The position numbers and the translations under genes are program-made. The notes under the pieces were generated by a model. The model worked only from the letters and a program-made list of their open reading frames with translations. It searched no databases and was not told the DNA's origin. From contig JAEWZN010000011.1 in the NCBI GenBank assembly GCA_023395255.1, positions 1-64,000 on the forward strand: a stretch of DNA of 64,000 nucleotides, read 5' to 3'. Source of the stretch: Deferribacteres bacterium (GTDB lineage: Bacteria; Chrysiogenota; Deferribacteres; Deferribacterales; Geovibrionaceae). Of this stretch, positions 56,261 to 64,000 are shown piece after piece. Position 1 is the stretch's first letter, and every line of letters begins with the position of its first letter.

Positions 56261-57568
56261 TCATCCCGCCGTTATTTCATTAAGCTTTGCCCGCGCCTCT
56301 TCAAGGGTGAAGTTTTCGTCTATCCCCTGACGGAGGAATTCGTTTATGCGGTTTATCTTCGCTATGGCTTCGTCAATTCTGGGGTTGCTGCCCCTGACAT
56401 AAGCTCCGATGTTGATTAGGTCTTCCGCCTCGCGGTATGCGCTGAGCAGGTCGCGGAAACGCCCTGCGGAGGCGAAGTCTTCTTTCGTTATTATCTCCTT
56501 CATGAGCCTGCTGGCACTCATGAGGATGTCTATAGCGGGGTAATGGTTGCGGGCTGCGAGCAGCCTGTCCAGCACTATGTGACCGTCTATGATTGAGCGC
56601 ACTGAATCCGCGATGGGGTCGTTCATGTCGTCCCCTTCCACAAGTACTGTGTAAAGCCCGGTGACAGCCCCTTCGCCTCTCTTTGTGCCTGCTCTTTCCA
56701 GAAGTTTGGGCAAAAGAGCGAATACTGAGGGCGTGTACCCTTTTGAGGTGGGCGGCTCACCCACTGTGAGGCCTATTTCCCTCTGCGCCATTGCGAACCT
56801 TGTCACTGAGTCCATCATGAACATGACATTCTTGCCCTTTGCCCTGAAATACTCCGCAACGGCAGTGGCAACAAATGCGCCCAGCTTACGCACAAGGGCG
56901 GACTGGTCACTGGTGGCGACTATTACAACGCTTCTCGCCAGACCCTCAGGCCCCAGATCCCGCTCCACAAACTCGCGTACCTCTCTGCCGCGTTCGCCTA
57001 TGAGCGCTATAACGTTCACATCCGCCTCGGTATTTCTGGCTATCATGCCGAGAAGAACCGACTTACCAACGCCGGAACCGGCAAATATGCCCACCCTCTG
57101 GCCTGAGCCGCAGGTCATGAGAGCGTCTATCGCTTTAACTCCGGTGGAGATTGATTCGCGTATGATTTCCCTTTCCAGCGGCAGCGGCGGAGAGGAGTAG
57201 ACCTTGACCAGTTCGTAATCCTGTATCGGGCCTTTGCCGTCTATGGGTTCACCGAGGCCGTTAAGAATACGCCCCAGCATATTTTCGGAAACCTTGACGG
57301 TGTTTCCCAGTGCAGTGTTGTGCACCCTGCTTCCGGGGGCTATTCCTTCGCTGTCGCCGTAGGGCATCAGAATTATTCTGTTATCATTAAAGCCGATTAT
57401 TTCAGATAGAACCGTTCTGCCGTCGCTGCCCTCTATGGCGCATCTGGTTCCGATTCCCAGCAGGGGTCCGTCAGCCTCAATGGTGAGGCCGATTATCTTT
57501 GTAACCCTGCCGGAGATTACTATCTCTTCTTTAGCGTTTATCTGTCTGAGTCGATTCAAGTTCTTCAT
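56261..57568 (-). CDS. fliI: Flagellum-specific ATPase FliI
   Basis: ATPase of the flagellar protein-export apparatus. The 435-residue protein has Walker A GIFAGSGVGKSVLLGMIARN, the region GERGREVREFVERDLG, Walker B-type NVMFMMDSVTRFAMAQRE (DELSD-like), and the typical GEPPTSKGYTPSVFALLPKLLERAG. A C-terminal tail EARAKLNEITAG ends it. Its start overlaps fliH by 38 bp. It is similar to F1 beta subunits but export-type because of the VKVSENMLGRILNGLGEPIDG N-domain. Length is normal (about 440). Confidence 0.95.
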   Translation of the reverse strand: MKNLNRLRQINAKEEIVISGRVTKIIGLTIEADGPLLGIGTRCAIEGSDGRTVLSEIIGFNDNRIILMPYGDSEGIAPGSRVHNTALGNTVKVSENMLGRILNGLGEPIDGKGPIQDYELVKVYSSPPLPLEREIIRESISTGVKAIDALMTCGSGQRVGIFAGSGVGKSVLLGMIARNTEADVNVIALIGERGREVREFVERDLGPEGLARSVVIVATSDQSALVRKLGAFVATAVAEYFRAKGKNVMFMMDSVTRFAMAQREIGLTVGEPPTSKGYTPSVFALLPKLLERAGTKRGEGAVTGLYTVLVEGDDMNDPIADSVRSIIDGHIVLDRLLAARNHYPAIDILMSASRLMKEIITKEDFASAGRFRDLLSAYREAEDLINIGAYVRGSNPRIDEAIAKINRINEFLRQGIDENFTLEEARAKLNEITAG

Positions 57569-58415
57569 AGATCAGCTTCTTAAAATTCTCCAGCATTGTT
57601 TCAATAGTGTAGTCCATCTCCCCTATGCTGGTGTCTATCCTCAGCCCGCCCTGAGTTATTGCAGGGTCGGCCACGGAATCATAGTCGGGAAATGTCTGCC
57701 TCACCGTATCAAGGTCATCGGGGTTCACCCTGAAAACCACACGGCTGAGTTCATGCAGACTGGCAAGGCTCTTTTTAATGACAGAGACAATAAGCCGCCC
57801 GTTCACTTTTCTTTCCGCGCCGATAAGGGTTTCAAGGAAGTGAGTGAGCATTTCGGGCAGCGCGCTGTCCAGTTCCTTCACAGCGGAAGAAAAGACACCC
57901 GCGCGGGATATTACCTCTTTATAAGCGCCCTGAAGCATTTCTATATAATCATTTTTCTCTTTATTATACTGCTTTCTGGCGTTTTCCGCCGCCTCAAGCA
58001 TGCCTTTTTTGTAGCCGTCATTGTATGCCCTTTGGTATTCGGCTTTCAGGAGTTCCTGAAGCTTCTTCTCATCCATAACAGGAGGCTCTTCCTTTATCTC
58101 CGCTTCTTTAAAGACGGTTTCGGAAAACTCCTTGGGCTCCTCTTTTTGCGGTTCAGGCTTGACTTCGGGCTCAGGGTCGGGTTTATGATGTTTGTCCAGA
58201 TAAACAGACGAATCACCGACTATGCGCGCCTTACCGAGGTTGACTGCCGTGTCGAAACTGGCGAAAAGGAAAGGGATCTCGCCGCTGACGGCGTGGGTAT
58301 CCTTAAGCTTTTCAAGCGTGTAGACCTTTTCTCCGCGCTCCACATCACCGAAACTGGTGATGTCCATTTCCTTGAGCCCTTTCTGTCTGTTTTTGCCGAC
58401 GATTTTTCTGGACAT
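57531..58415 (-). CDS. fliH: Flagellar assembly protein FliH
   Basis: A 294-residue negative regulator of FliI in the export apparatus. It has a Pro/Glu-rich low-complexity segment (KPDPEPEVKPEPQKEEPKE, about residues 80-115), a coiled coil, and the C-terminal FliH/NolV domain (FLETLIGAERKVNGRLIVSVIKKSLASL, then VVFRVNPDDLDTV). It is placed between fliG (21-bp gap) and fliI (38-bp overlap). A FliH N-terminal LKEMDITSFGDVERG stretch is unusual but spacer-like. Confidence 0.9.
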   Translation of the reverse strand: MSRKIVGKNRQKGLKEMDITSFGDVERGEKVYTLEKLKDTHAVSGEIPFLFASFDTAVNLGKARIVGDSSVYLDKHHKPDPEPEVKPEPQKEEPKEFSETVFKEAEIKEEPPVMDEKKLQELLKAEYQRAYNDGYKKGMLEAAENARKQYNKEKNDYIEMLQGAYKEVISRAGVFSSAVKELDSALPEMLTHFLETLIGAERKVNGRLIVSVIKKSLASLHELSRVVFRVNPDDLDTVRQTFPDYDSVADPAITQGGLRIDTSIGEMDYTIETMLENFKKLIYEELESTQTDKR

Positions 58416-58436
58416 AATTCAATCCGGTGGGATTTG

Positions 58437-59438
58437 TTAAACGTACTGCTCTTCCTCTCCGCCGCCGAGGTTGATAACCCCTTCTTCGTCGAGTTCGCGT
58501 ACAATGGCGACAATCTCGTGCTGAGCCTTTTCCACTTCCTTGAGCTTGACAGGGCCCATGTAGTCCATCTCTTCGCGCATTGTTTCCACGGCGCGTTTGG
58601 ACATGTTTCTGAAGAAGCGTTCCTTCGTATCATCATCAGCACCCTTGAGGGCAAGGGTAAGAGCCTTTTTATCAGCTTTCTTAAGGATTTCCTGAATGGC
58701 AACGTCGTTAAGCTCTCTGATGTCCTCGAATACGAACATCATATCGCGTATGGCCGCAACAAGCTCCGGCGCTTCCTTCTCCAGTTTTTCCAGCGTGGCT
58801 TTGCTGGTCACTCTGTCCATACGGTTGAATATTTCGGCAACGGACTTAACACCGCCTACTTCAACATTGTATGAGGACAGGGATTCAAACCTTTCCTCAA
58901 GCACTCTGGACAGGGTTTTTACAACCGTGGGTGAAATATCCTGAAGGTTCGCTATCCTCAGCGTTATCTCCGCCTTCAGTTCCTCCGGAAGCTGCGCAAG
59001 GGACTCCGCCGCATGGCTGGGGTCAAGGTGGGCAAGGATAAGCGCGATTGTCTGCGGGTGTTCGGTCTGTATGAATTTTGCAAGCTGCTTGGGGTCAATC
59101 TTAGTAAGGAATTCAAAGCCGCTGGACTGCTCCATCATTTTGGTGAGGCGGTCAATAATCTTCCTTGCGCGTTCAGGGCCGAGAGACTTGACAAGAACGC
59201 TTTTCGCGTATTCAAGACCGCCTTTGGCGATGAACTTTTTGGCAAGCATCATGTTGTAGAATTCTTCTATTGTTTCGTCCATCTCCTCAGGGGGGATGAT
59301 CTTGGTCATGGCTATCTCTTTTGAGATCTCCTGCACCTCGTCATCATCAAGATGAGCGAAAATAGAGGATGAAATTTCCTCGCCGAGGGCTATAAGCACC
59401 GCTGCGGCTTTTCTGATGCCTGTACTGGAAAGACTCAT
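58437..59438 (-). CDS. fliG: Flagellar motor switch protein FliG
   Basis: A 333-residue rotor protein that interacts with MotA to generate torque and switch direction. Typical FliG features are AAAVLIALGEEISSSIFAHLDDDEVQEISKEIA (N-domain), EHPQTIALILAHLDPSHAAESLAQLP (middle EHPQT motif), and VFEDIRELNDVAIQEILKKADKKALTLALKGA with the charged torque helix residues, ending RELDEEGVINL. It is followed by fliH and preceded by fliF (1-bp gap). Confidence 0.96.
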   Translation of the reverse strand: MSLSSTGIRKAAAVLIALGEEISSSIFAHLDDDEVQEISKEIAMTKIIPPEEMDETIEEFYNMMLAKKFIAKGGLEYAKSVLVKSLGPERARKIIDRLTKMMEQSSGFEFLTKIDPKQLAKFIQTEHPQTIALILAHLDPSHAAESLAQLPEELKAEITLRIANLQDISPTVVKTLSRVLEERFESLSSYNVEVGGVKSVAEIFNRMDRVTSKATLEKLEKEAPELVAAIRDMMFVFEDIRELNDVAIQEILKKADKKALTLALKGADDDTKERFFRNMSKRAVETMREEMDYMGPVKLKEVEKAQHEIVAIVRELDEEGVINLGGGEEEQYV

Positions 59439-59439
59439 A

Positions 59440-61104
59440 TCAACCTTTCAACATGGATTTTATAATATTTGCCGCGCCTTCGGGATCCTCTTCGCAGAAT
59501 TCCTCTATCTTCTTAAGCATTACCTTGGACTTAACGGCGTCAGTATTCATTGGTATGCTTTCATCAAGCTCCTGTTCAACCTCACGCTCAAGCTCTTCGA
59601 GGGTTTTAGGGAATCCGGCGCTGCCTTTAAGGGTTACATCCACTGAATCAAGCGCTGAGGTAACCGTGATTGTGCCGTCGTCGTTGTAGGTGACAGTTTT
59701 GTCCAGTTTTTTGAGTATGCGCCTGACCACGGCAAAGTAGAACAGGAGCAGAATAATGACCGCAAGGGCATATTTGGATGCTATGGTTATGAGTTCCACT
59801 GTTTTCTCTCTCTGGAGCAGAAGCTGCTCCTGCTGCTGTGCGGAGGTATCAAACGATATGTTGTTGACCTCTACCTGATCGCCCCTTGCCTGATCAAAGC
59901 CGACAGCGGTGGCGACAAGCGCGCGAATCGAGTTCAGTTCCTCCTGCGTTCTGGGAACACTTTCGGTTATCTGCTCCCCTGTTGCTTCGTCTTTGCGGAA
60001 TACATTCTTGTTGTCCACAACAACCGCAACGGAGATCTTCTTGATTGTTCCGAAAGCCTTGATTTCCTTTGTGACTGTTTTGTCTATTTCAAAGTTTGAG
60101 CGCTCTTCCGTATGTTCGTATGATGAGTTGGTGTTTCCGCCCAGCACCTGCGGCTCGGCGAGGTTCGATTCAACCCCCGGCACACCCTGCGGGCCTCCGG
60201 GTGCATTTGTGCTTATGGTTTCTATGTTTTCGGATGAGCGGATAACAGGCTCGCGCCCGAACTCCTCTTTGCTGGTTTCCCTTTTGGAGAAGTCGATCTC
60301 TGCGGTAACTTTGGCAACCGCTCCGGTTTCGCCGAGTGTTCTGCTGAGAATGCCGTAGAGCTTGGATTCAAGCTCGCGCTCTATCCTTTTCTGATATTCA
60401 AGCTGAGTCTGAGTCATCATCACCGGTGAGTTTTCCTCACCGAGAAAATCGCTCAGGAGTCTTCCCGTGGTGTCCACAACCTGCACATTTTCAGGAATAA
60501 GCCCCTTCACGGAGCCGGAGACGAGGGAACTTATCGCCTTAACCTGCTCGCGGTTGAGTTCAGCCCCTCTTTTGAGCTTAATAACCACTGCGGCCTTGGC
60601 GGATTCCTCTTCGGATATGAAAAGCCTGTTTTTGGGAATGGTAAGATGTACTCTTGCCTCTTCTATTTCGTTAAGGCTACTGATCGTTCTGGCCAGTTCG
60701 CCCTGAAGCGCACGCTGATAGTTTACATCCTGCAGGAATTCGGTCATTCCGTAGGATGACTTGTCGAAAAGCTCAAACCCTGCTCCGCCGCCTTTGGGCA
60801 GACCTTCACGGGCAAGTTCCAGCCTCGTGTCATAAACCAGCTCCTGCGGAACTTCCACCGTGCCCCCGCCTTCCTTAAGCCTGTACGGAACATTACCCTC
60901 TTTCAGTTTCTGGATAACTAAAGGGGCATCGTCAGAATTCATATTGGCATAAAGAGTTTTGTAGACGGGTCTGTTTGCCCAGATTATAAGGACACCCAGA
61001 GTAACAAGCACCGCTGTTAATGCGGTACCGATGGAAATTTTCTGAACAAGAGTCAGTTTCTCAAAAATATCTTTAAACTGAGTTACGACGTCTTGAAGTG
61101 CCAT
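59440..61104 (-). CDS. fliF: Flagellar MS-ring protein FliF
   Basis: A 554-residue membrane protein that forms the MS ring of the basal body. Two transmembrane segments, ISIGTALTAVLVTLGVLIIW near the N-terminus and YALAVIILLLFYFAVVRRIL near 450, flank the periplasmic ring-building domains (YRLKEGGGTVEVPQELVYDTRLELAREGLPKGGGAGFELFD; RVHLTIPKNRLFISEE). The C-terminal cytoplasmic tail ends EEDPEGAANIIKSMLKG and binds FliG. Position between fliE and fliG is canonical. Confidence 0.96.
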   Translation of the reverse strand: MALQDVVTQFKDIFEKLTLVQKISIGTALTAVLVTLGVLIIWANRPVYKTLYANMNSDDAPLVIQKLKEGNVPYRLKEGGGTVEVPQELVYDTRLELAREGLPKGGGAGFELFDKSSYGMTEFLQDVNYQRALQGELARTISSLNEIEEARVHLTIPKNRLFISEEESAKAAVVIKLKRGAELNREQVKAISSLVSGSVKGLIPENVQVVDTTGRLLSDFLGEENSPVMMTQTQLEYQKRIERELESKLYGILSRTLGETGAVAKVTAEIDFSKRETSKEEFGREPVIRSSENIETISTNAPGGPQGVPGVESNLAEPQVLGGNTNSSYEHTEERSNFEIDKTVTKEIKAFGTIKKISVAVVVDNKNVFRKDEATGEQITESVPRTQEELNSIRALVATAVGFDQARGDQVEVNNISFDTSAQQQEQLLLQREKTVELITIASKYALAVIILLLFYFAVVRRILKKLDKTVTYNDDGTITVTSALDSVDVTLKGSAGFPKTLEELEREVEQELDESIPMNTDAVKSKVMLKKIEEFCEEDPEGAANIIKSMLKG

Positions 61105-61116
61105 TTGCCCCTAATA

Positions 61117-61428
61117 CTACACTTGAGTTCTCATTACCTCTTGGTAAGCTTCAACGATTTTATTCTTAACCTCAAGCATGAGTTTGAGGGAAACATCTGC
61201 TTTCTGGAGAGCAATCATTGTGGAATGAATGTCCTTCGTTTCGCCGCTGAGTACTTTCTGCACAGCCTCACTGGCCTCAAGCTGAGCGTCATTGACGCTG
61301 CTGAGGGCATCCTTGAGCAGGGCGGAAAAGTCCGCACCGGATTCGCTCTGAGTGCCCGCAGGCTTGGAGGATGAGCTGTCATCAAGCTTGTTCGGCAAAA
61401 GGAAGTTGATATTATTTATCTCTGCCAT
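61117..61428 (-). CDS. fliE: Flagellar hook-basal body complex protein FliE
   Basis: A 103-residue adaptor joining the MS ring to the rod. The C-terminal part (DFSALLKDALSSVNDAQLEA, DIHSTMIALQKADVSLKLMLEVKNKIVEAYQEVMRTQV) is the highly conserved FliE domain. It is the gene before fliF (12-bp gap). Unusually, it is separated from flgC by a 307-bp spacer with a three-hairpin element. A GGGAGA ribosome site precedes it. Confidence 0.94.
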   Translation of the reverse strand: MAEINNINFLLPNKLDDSSSSKPAGTQSESGADFSALLKDALSSVNDAQLEASEAVQKVLSGETKDIHSTMIALQKADVSLKLMLEVKNKIVEAYQEVMRTQV

Positions 61429-61735
61429 TTTCAGTGTCTCCCTAACTGAATATATAGTATATCAGGGGTATTTTACAACCTTTATCTAACTTTATAAGAA
61501 CAATCCGCGCGTCCTGCCGGATTGTTCAACACGCTCGCGGTTTGCAAAGCAAACCTTCGCTGCACACGGTGCGGTTCCTTCCATGGAACCGTTCGGGGTT
61601 CCAGATTCAAAGGGCATAATAATTCTTTAAATCTCTGCCGCAACAACCTCCCCCTTTTGCAAAGGGGGAATGAGGGGGATTTATCCTTCCGGAAACTGCC
61701 AAATTCCCCTGACTCCGGCAAGATGCCGTCTAAAC
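61429..61735. repeat. flgC-fliE spacer carrying three-hairpin element copy 10
   Basis: Copy 10 spans 61498-61591: hairpin 1 GAACAATCCG/CGGATTGTTC, linker ACACGCTCGCG, hairpin 2 GGTTTG/CAAACC, a degraded second linker (CTTCGCTGCACACGGTG) and hairpin 3 CGGTTCC/GGAACCG. A CCCCCTTTTGCAAAGGGGG hairpin lies near 61648, like those in the 148-bp array. No gene is seen. Confidence 0.85.
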
Positions 61736-62140
61736 CTATGCCCTGCCTATTTCAAGTGCCCTTAAGGCAAGTTGTTTGGCTGTTTCAAAAACTGTTGCGT
61801 TCGCCTCATAGCTTTTTGACGCTTCGAGCATATTTACCATCTCCTCGATGGGGTTAACGTTGGGGTATGCCACATAGCCTTCCTCATTCGCATCGGGGTG
61901 GTCGGGTTCATATTTCAGCATAGGCGGTTTCTCGTCATCTATAACTCTCTGGACGCGTACGCCGCCTGCGTATTCGCCTTTCATAACCTGTTCGAAAACA
62001 ACATCTTTGCGCTGATAGGGGCCGCCGTCCGCCGTTCTTGTGGTTTGTGCGTTTGCGAGGTTGGAGGAGATTGCGCCTATTCTTATTCTCTGCGCGGAAA
62101 GCCCTGTCGCGGAAACGTCCATCACATGCATAAAGCTCAT
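61736..62140 (-). CDS. flgC: Flagellar basal-body rod protein FlgC
   Basis: A 134-residue proximal rod protein. The N-terminal heptad region MSFMHVMDVSATGLSAQRIRIGAISSNLANAQTTRTADGGPYQRK is the flagellar basal-body rod signature (S-x-N-x-A-N), and the C-terminal EEMVNMLEASKSYEANATVFETAKQLALRALEIGRA is typical. FlgC in this genome lies in the flgBC-fliE run. Its gene starts 7 bp after flgB. Confidence 0.95.
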   Translation of the reverse strand: MSFMHVMDVSATGLSAQRIRIGAISSNLANAQTTRTADGGPYQRKDVVFEQVMKGEYAGGVRVQRVIDDEKPPMLKYEPDHPDANEEGYVAYPNVNPIEEMVNMLEASKSYEANATVFETAKQLALRALEIGRA

Positions 62141-62147
62141 CTATCTG

Positions 62148-62555
62148 TTACCTTCCCTGTATAGCTGTTTTAAGTTTGGTGAAAGTGCCCGCGGTTATCT
62201 GGGTGAGTTCCTGATAGAGAACCGAATTTGAAGCCATCTCACTCATTTCATAATCGAGATTTACATCGTTGCCGTCGTTGCGGAGAGAGGGGTTGTTCTG
62301 AAACCTTACATAATCGGCCGGTATGCCCTTGAATCCGCCTGTTGCGAAGTGCTTTTCATTGGTCTGAACCAGCGGAAGTTTTTTCCCTGTTCCGAGAAAA
62401 TCCTGCATTACCTCATCAAACTCAAGCTTGCTTGCCTTATATGTAGGCGTGTCAACATTAGCTATGTTTTCCGCGATCACGTTGTTTTTAACGGATGTAG
62501 TGTCCATTCCATAGGAAAGCTTATCTACATTGGACATGCTGAAAATATTTCTCAT
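62148..62555 (-). CDS. flgB: Flagellar basal-body rod protein FlgB
   Basis: A 135-residue proximal rod protein that begins the flgB-flgC-fliEFGHIJ operon. YGMDTTSVKNNVIAENIANVDTPTYKASKLEFDEVMQD is the rod-protein signature. The C-terminal VNLDYEMSEMASNSVLYQELTQITAGTFTKLKTAIQG matches FlgB. The ribosome site AGAGGTG precedes the ATG at 62555. A sigma-54-like site is about 24-39 bp upstream. Confidence 0.95.
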   Translation of the reverse strand: MRNIFSMSNVDKLSYGMDTTSVKNNVIAENIANVDTPTYKASKLEFDEVMQDFLGTGKKLPLVQTNEKHFATGGFKGIPADYVRFQNNPSLRNDGNDVNLDYEMSEMASNSVLYQELTQITAGTFTKLKTAIQGR

Positions 62556-62578
62556 GCAACACCTCTTGCTGATTTAAT

Positions 62579-62594
62579 AACAAAGACTGTGCCA
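62579..62594 (-). promoter_or_regulatory. Possible sigma-54 promoter of the flagellar operon
   Basis: The minus strand reads TGGCACAGTCTTTGTT, correct at -24 (TGGCAC) but with GT in place of GC at -12. The implied transcript start is only about 14 bases before the ATG, which is short. Confidence 0.35.
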
Positions 62595-62630
62595 GTTTGA
62601 GGGGGAAGTTTTTGCTGATTAAGCGGGAAC

Positions 62631-63392
62631 TCAGATATACTTGCGCGCGCCCATATATGTGCGGACAAAGTAGGAGTCGTTAAGATCGGCTATTGTGACA
62701 TTGCGACCGCGGCCGGGTGCATGGATGAATTTTCCGGAGCCTATGTAAATGCCTACATGGGAAACTCTTTTTGCTCTGCCTGTGGCAAAAAATACCAAGT
62801 CGCCCGGTTTGAGCTCACTCTTTGCGATGTATTTTCCATGGCTGAACTGACTTCTGGAATCACGGGGAAGATTGAGGCCGTTGAGCTTGTAAACAACCAT
62901 TGTGAGCCCGGAGCAGTCAAACCCGCCCGCAGCGCTCTCTCCGCCCCATCTGTAAGGTACGCCGATGTATTTGTGGGCAGTTTTCACAAGGTTAGTTCTG
63001 ATCCCTTTTCGCTCAAGGTCTTCCGGGCGGAAGTTATAGTCATAGTCTTCGGGACGGATGATGAAGTAGTCCTCTATCTGGTTTCTGGTGCGCAGGTTTA
63101 CGGCGTATCTCACCGCCCTGTCATATGAGGGAAAGTCGCCTATGCGGACTTTGTAAAGCCCCGAATCATCAAGGAAGAAGTAAGCATCCACTCCGGCAGC
63201 AACCAGCTTGTCGGTATAGTTGGCGGCGTTGGCCACGTTACCGAATGCACCTACCTGAATGGAGTATTTCATCCTCTCAATATCGGAAGGGTCAACGCGG
63301 CCTCCGGTATAAGGCGCGGGGCGTCCGCCGAGACACCCCGTTATCACAAATACCAGTAAAACCAGCAGTAAATACTTTTTCCTCATCATCAC
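62631..63392 (-). CDS. SPOR-NlpC/P60 cell-wall hydrolase lipoprotein
   Basis: A 253-residue exported enzyme. MMMRKKYLLLVLLVFVITGCLGG has a lipobox (VITGC), so the mature protein is a lipoprotein. An SPOR-like domain occupies about 38-115 (YSIQVGAFGNVANAANYTDK), binding denuded glycan strands. An NlpC/P60 endopeptidase follows from about 130 (YIGVPYRWGGESAAGGFDCSGLTMVVYKL), with catalytic Cys (FDCSG), His (RVSHVGIYIGSG) and third residue (FIHAPG). It probably cleaves peptidoglycan stems. It is upstream of flgB in the same orientation and could be cotranscribed or separately expressed. Confidence 0.92.
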   Translation of the reverse strand: MMMRKKYLLLVLLVFVITGCLGGRPAPYTGGRVDPSDIERMKYSIQVGAFGNVANAANYTDKLVAAGVDAYFFLDDSGLYKVRIGDFPSYDRAVRYAVNLRTRNQIEDYFIIRPEDYDYNFRPEDLERKGIRTNLVKTAHKYIGVPYRWGGESAAGGFDCSGLTMVVYKLNGLNLPRDSRSQFSHGKYIAKSELKPGDLVFFATGRAKRVSHVGIYIGSGKFIHAPGRGRNVTIADLNDSYFVRTYMGARKYI

Positions 63393-63398
63393 CTTATA

Positions 63399-64000
63399 TC
63401 AGATTCCAAGATAGGCTCTTTTAACATCTTCGTTGGAAAGAAGGTTTGAAGCCTTATCCTCCATTGTCACCCTGCCCGTTTCCATAACATAGCCTCTGTC
63501 GGCCACCTTAAGGGCAAGGTTAGCGTTCTGCTCAACAAGGAAGATTGTGGTTCCGCTCTCCTCTTTAATTCTTTTGATAATCTCAAAAATCTGCTGAACT
63601 ATCAGCGGAGCAAGCCCCAGCGAAGGTTCATCCAGAAGCAGCAGGCGGGGTCTGGCCATAAGAGCGCGGGAGATGGCAAGCATCTGCTGTTCGCCGCCGC
63701 TGAGGGTTCCGCCCTGCTGGTGTCTCCTTTCCGCCAGTCTGGGGAAAAGGTCGTATATCTGCTCAAGATCTTTCTTGATTCCGTCTCTGTCTTTCCTGAG
63801 GAATGCACCGAGATCAAGGTTCTCTGACACTGTGAGGTAGGGGAAAATATGTCTTCCCTCCGGAACCTGACAGATGCCCATCTGAACTATTTTATCCGGC
63901 TTCATCCTGTGTATGGGCTCACCCTTAAAAAGGATTTCGCCCTGCTTGGGCTGAACTATGCCGCTGACGGAGAGCAGAGTGGTGGTCTTGCCCGCTCCGT
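63399..64000 (-). CDS. livF: LivF-type branched-chain amino acid ABC transporter ATPase, partial
   Basis: The 3' part of an ABC ATPase gene whose start lies beyond the window. The visible part runs about 200 residues from Walker A (GAGKTTTLLSV at the window edge) through the Q-loop, ICQVPEGRHIFPYLTVSENL, signature TLSGGEQQMLAISRALMARP and Walker B LLLLDEPSLGLAP, then the H-loop FLVEQNANLALKVADRGYVMETGRV. The PEGR-x-IFPYLTVSENL and L-S-GGEQQML features are those of LivF. No liv permease or binding protein is visible because the operon's other genes would be upstream beyond 64000. It ends 6 bp before the NlpC gene starts. Confidence 0.93.
   Translation of the reverse strand, partial: GAGKTTTLLSVSGIVQPKQGEILFKGEPIHRMKPDKIVQMGICQVPEGRHIFPYLTVSENLDLGAFLRKDRDGIKKDLEQIYDLFPRLAERRHQQGGTLSGGEQQMLAISRALMARPRLLLLDEPSLGLAPLIVQQIFEIIKRIKEESGTTIFLVEQNANLALKVADRGYVMETGRVTMEDKASNLLSNEDVKRAYLGI

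Noticed and set aside
57435..58874. Long 479-codon open frame opposite fliH and fliG
   Set aside because: It lies entirely antisense to two well-supported flagellar genes, has a low-complexity hydrophobic composition and no recognisable domain or ribosome site.

Overview
The window reads as chromosome of a Gram-negative, flagellated, anaerobe-like bacterium. It carries lipid A genes (lpxD, fabZ, lpxA, lpxI), BamA and Skp, a flagellar basal-body operon, ThyX instead of ThyA, a prepilin peptidase, CheX and NADP-type GdhA. Gene content and protein style suggest Deferribacterota (Geovibrio, Denitrovibrio or Seleniivibrio-like). That placement is an inference from gene content, not a database match.

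Layout. 1-2.3 kb: an AT-rich accessory stretch with a HigBA toxin-antitoxin pair and a DUF262/HNH (GmrSD-like) protein. 2.4-10.8 kb: two near-duplicate DASS-type dicarboxylate carriers, each with a sigma-54 promoter and upstream GGCGG-N-CCGCC dyads, followed by their likely NtrC-type regulator and Cache/HAMP/PAS histidine kinase. 11-17.3 kb: gdhA, an unusual KaiC-like plus PEP-synthase-N-terminal fusion, a MarR regulator and an orphan PAS kinase. 17.3-22.9 kb: a cecR-ybhGFSR-like ABC efflux operon. 23-26.7 kb: an Rrf2 regulator with its FMN reductase, a hemerythrin, Tag glycosylase and a frameshifted SEL1-repeat gene. 26.8-41.6 kb (minus strand): tRNA-Val, a DUF1015 gene, tyrS, pilD, cheX, lpxI, an oxidoreductase, lpxA, fabZ, lpxD, skp, bamA, hisG, murA and prmC. 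41.7-45 kb: an AraC regulator and a TonB-dependent receptor. 45.3-54.5 kb (minus strand): prfA, a DUF1385 gene, thyX, rpmE, rho, ppsR, ligA and a U32 tRNA-hydroxylation protein. 54.7-62.6 kb: a methyltransferase, then the flagellar operon read on the minus strand as flgB, flgC, fliE, fliF, fliG, fliH, fliI, fliJ, motE. The end holds an SPOR-NlpC/P60 lipoprotein and a LivF-type ABC ATPase cut by the window edge.

The most unusual signal is in the spacers. About ten copies of a roughly 90-bp element consist of three consecutive hairpins joined by two nearly invariant linkers (ACACGCTCGCG and TTCGCTRCGCACGGCGC). The linkers are conserved while all three stems change sequence between copies and keep pairing, which is the signature of selection on or copying through structure. 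Two loci (prfA and the DUF1385 gene) carry tandem duplications of the element together with the last bases of the neighbouring gene. A second, smaller hairpin element of about 45 bp appears as two in-frame units inside the 3' part of prmC and once in the skp-bamA spacer, which also holds a 148-bp tandem repeat.
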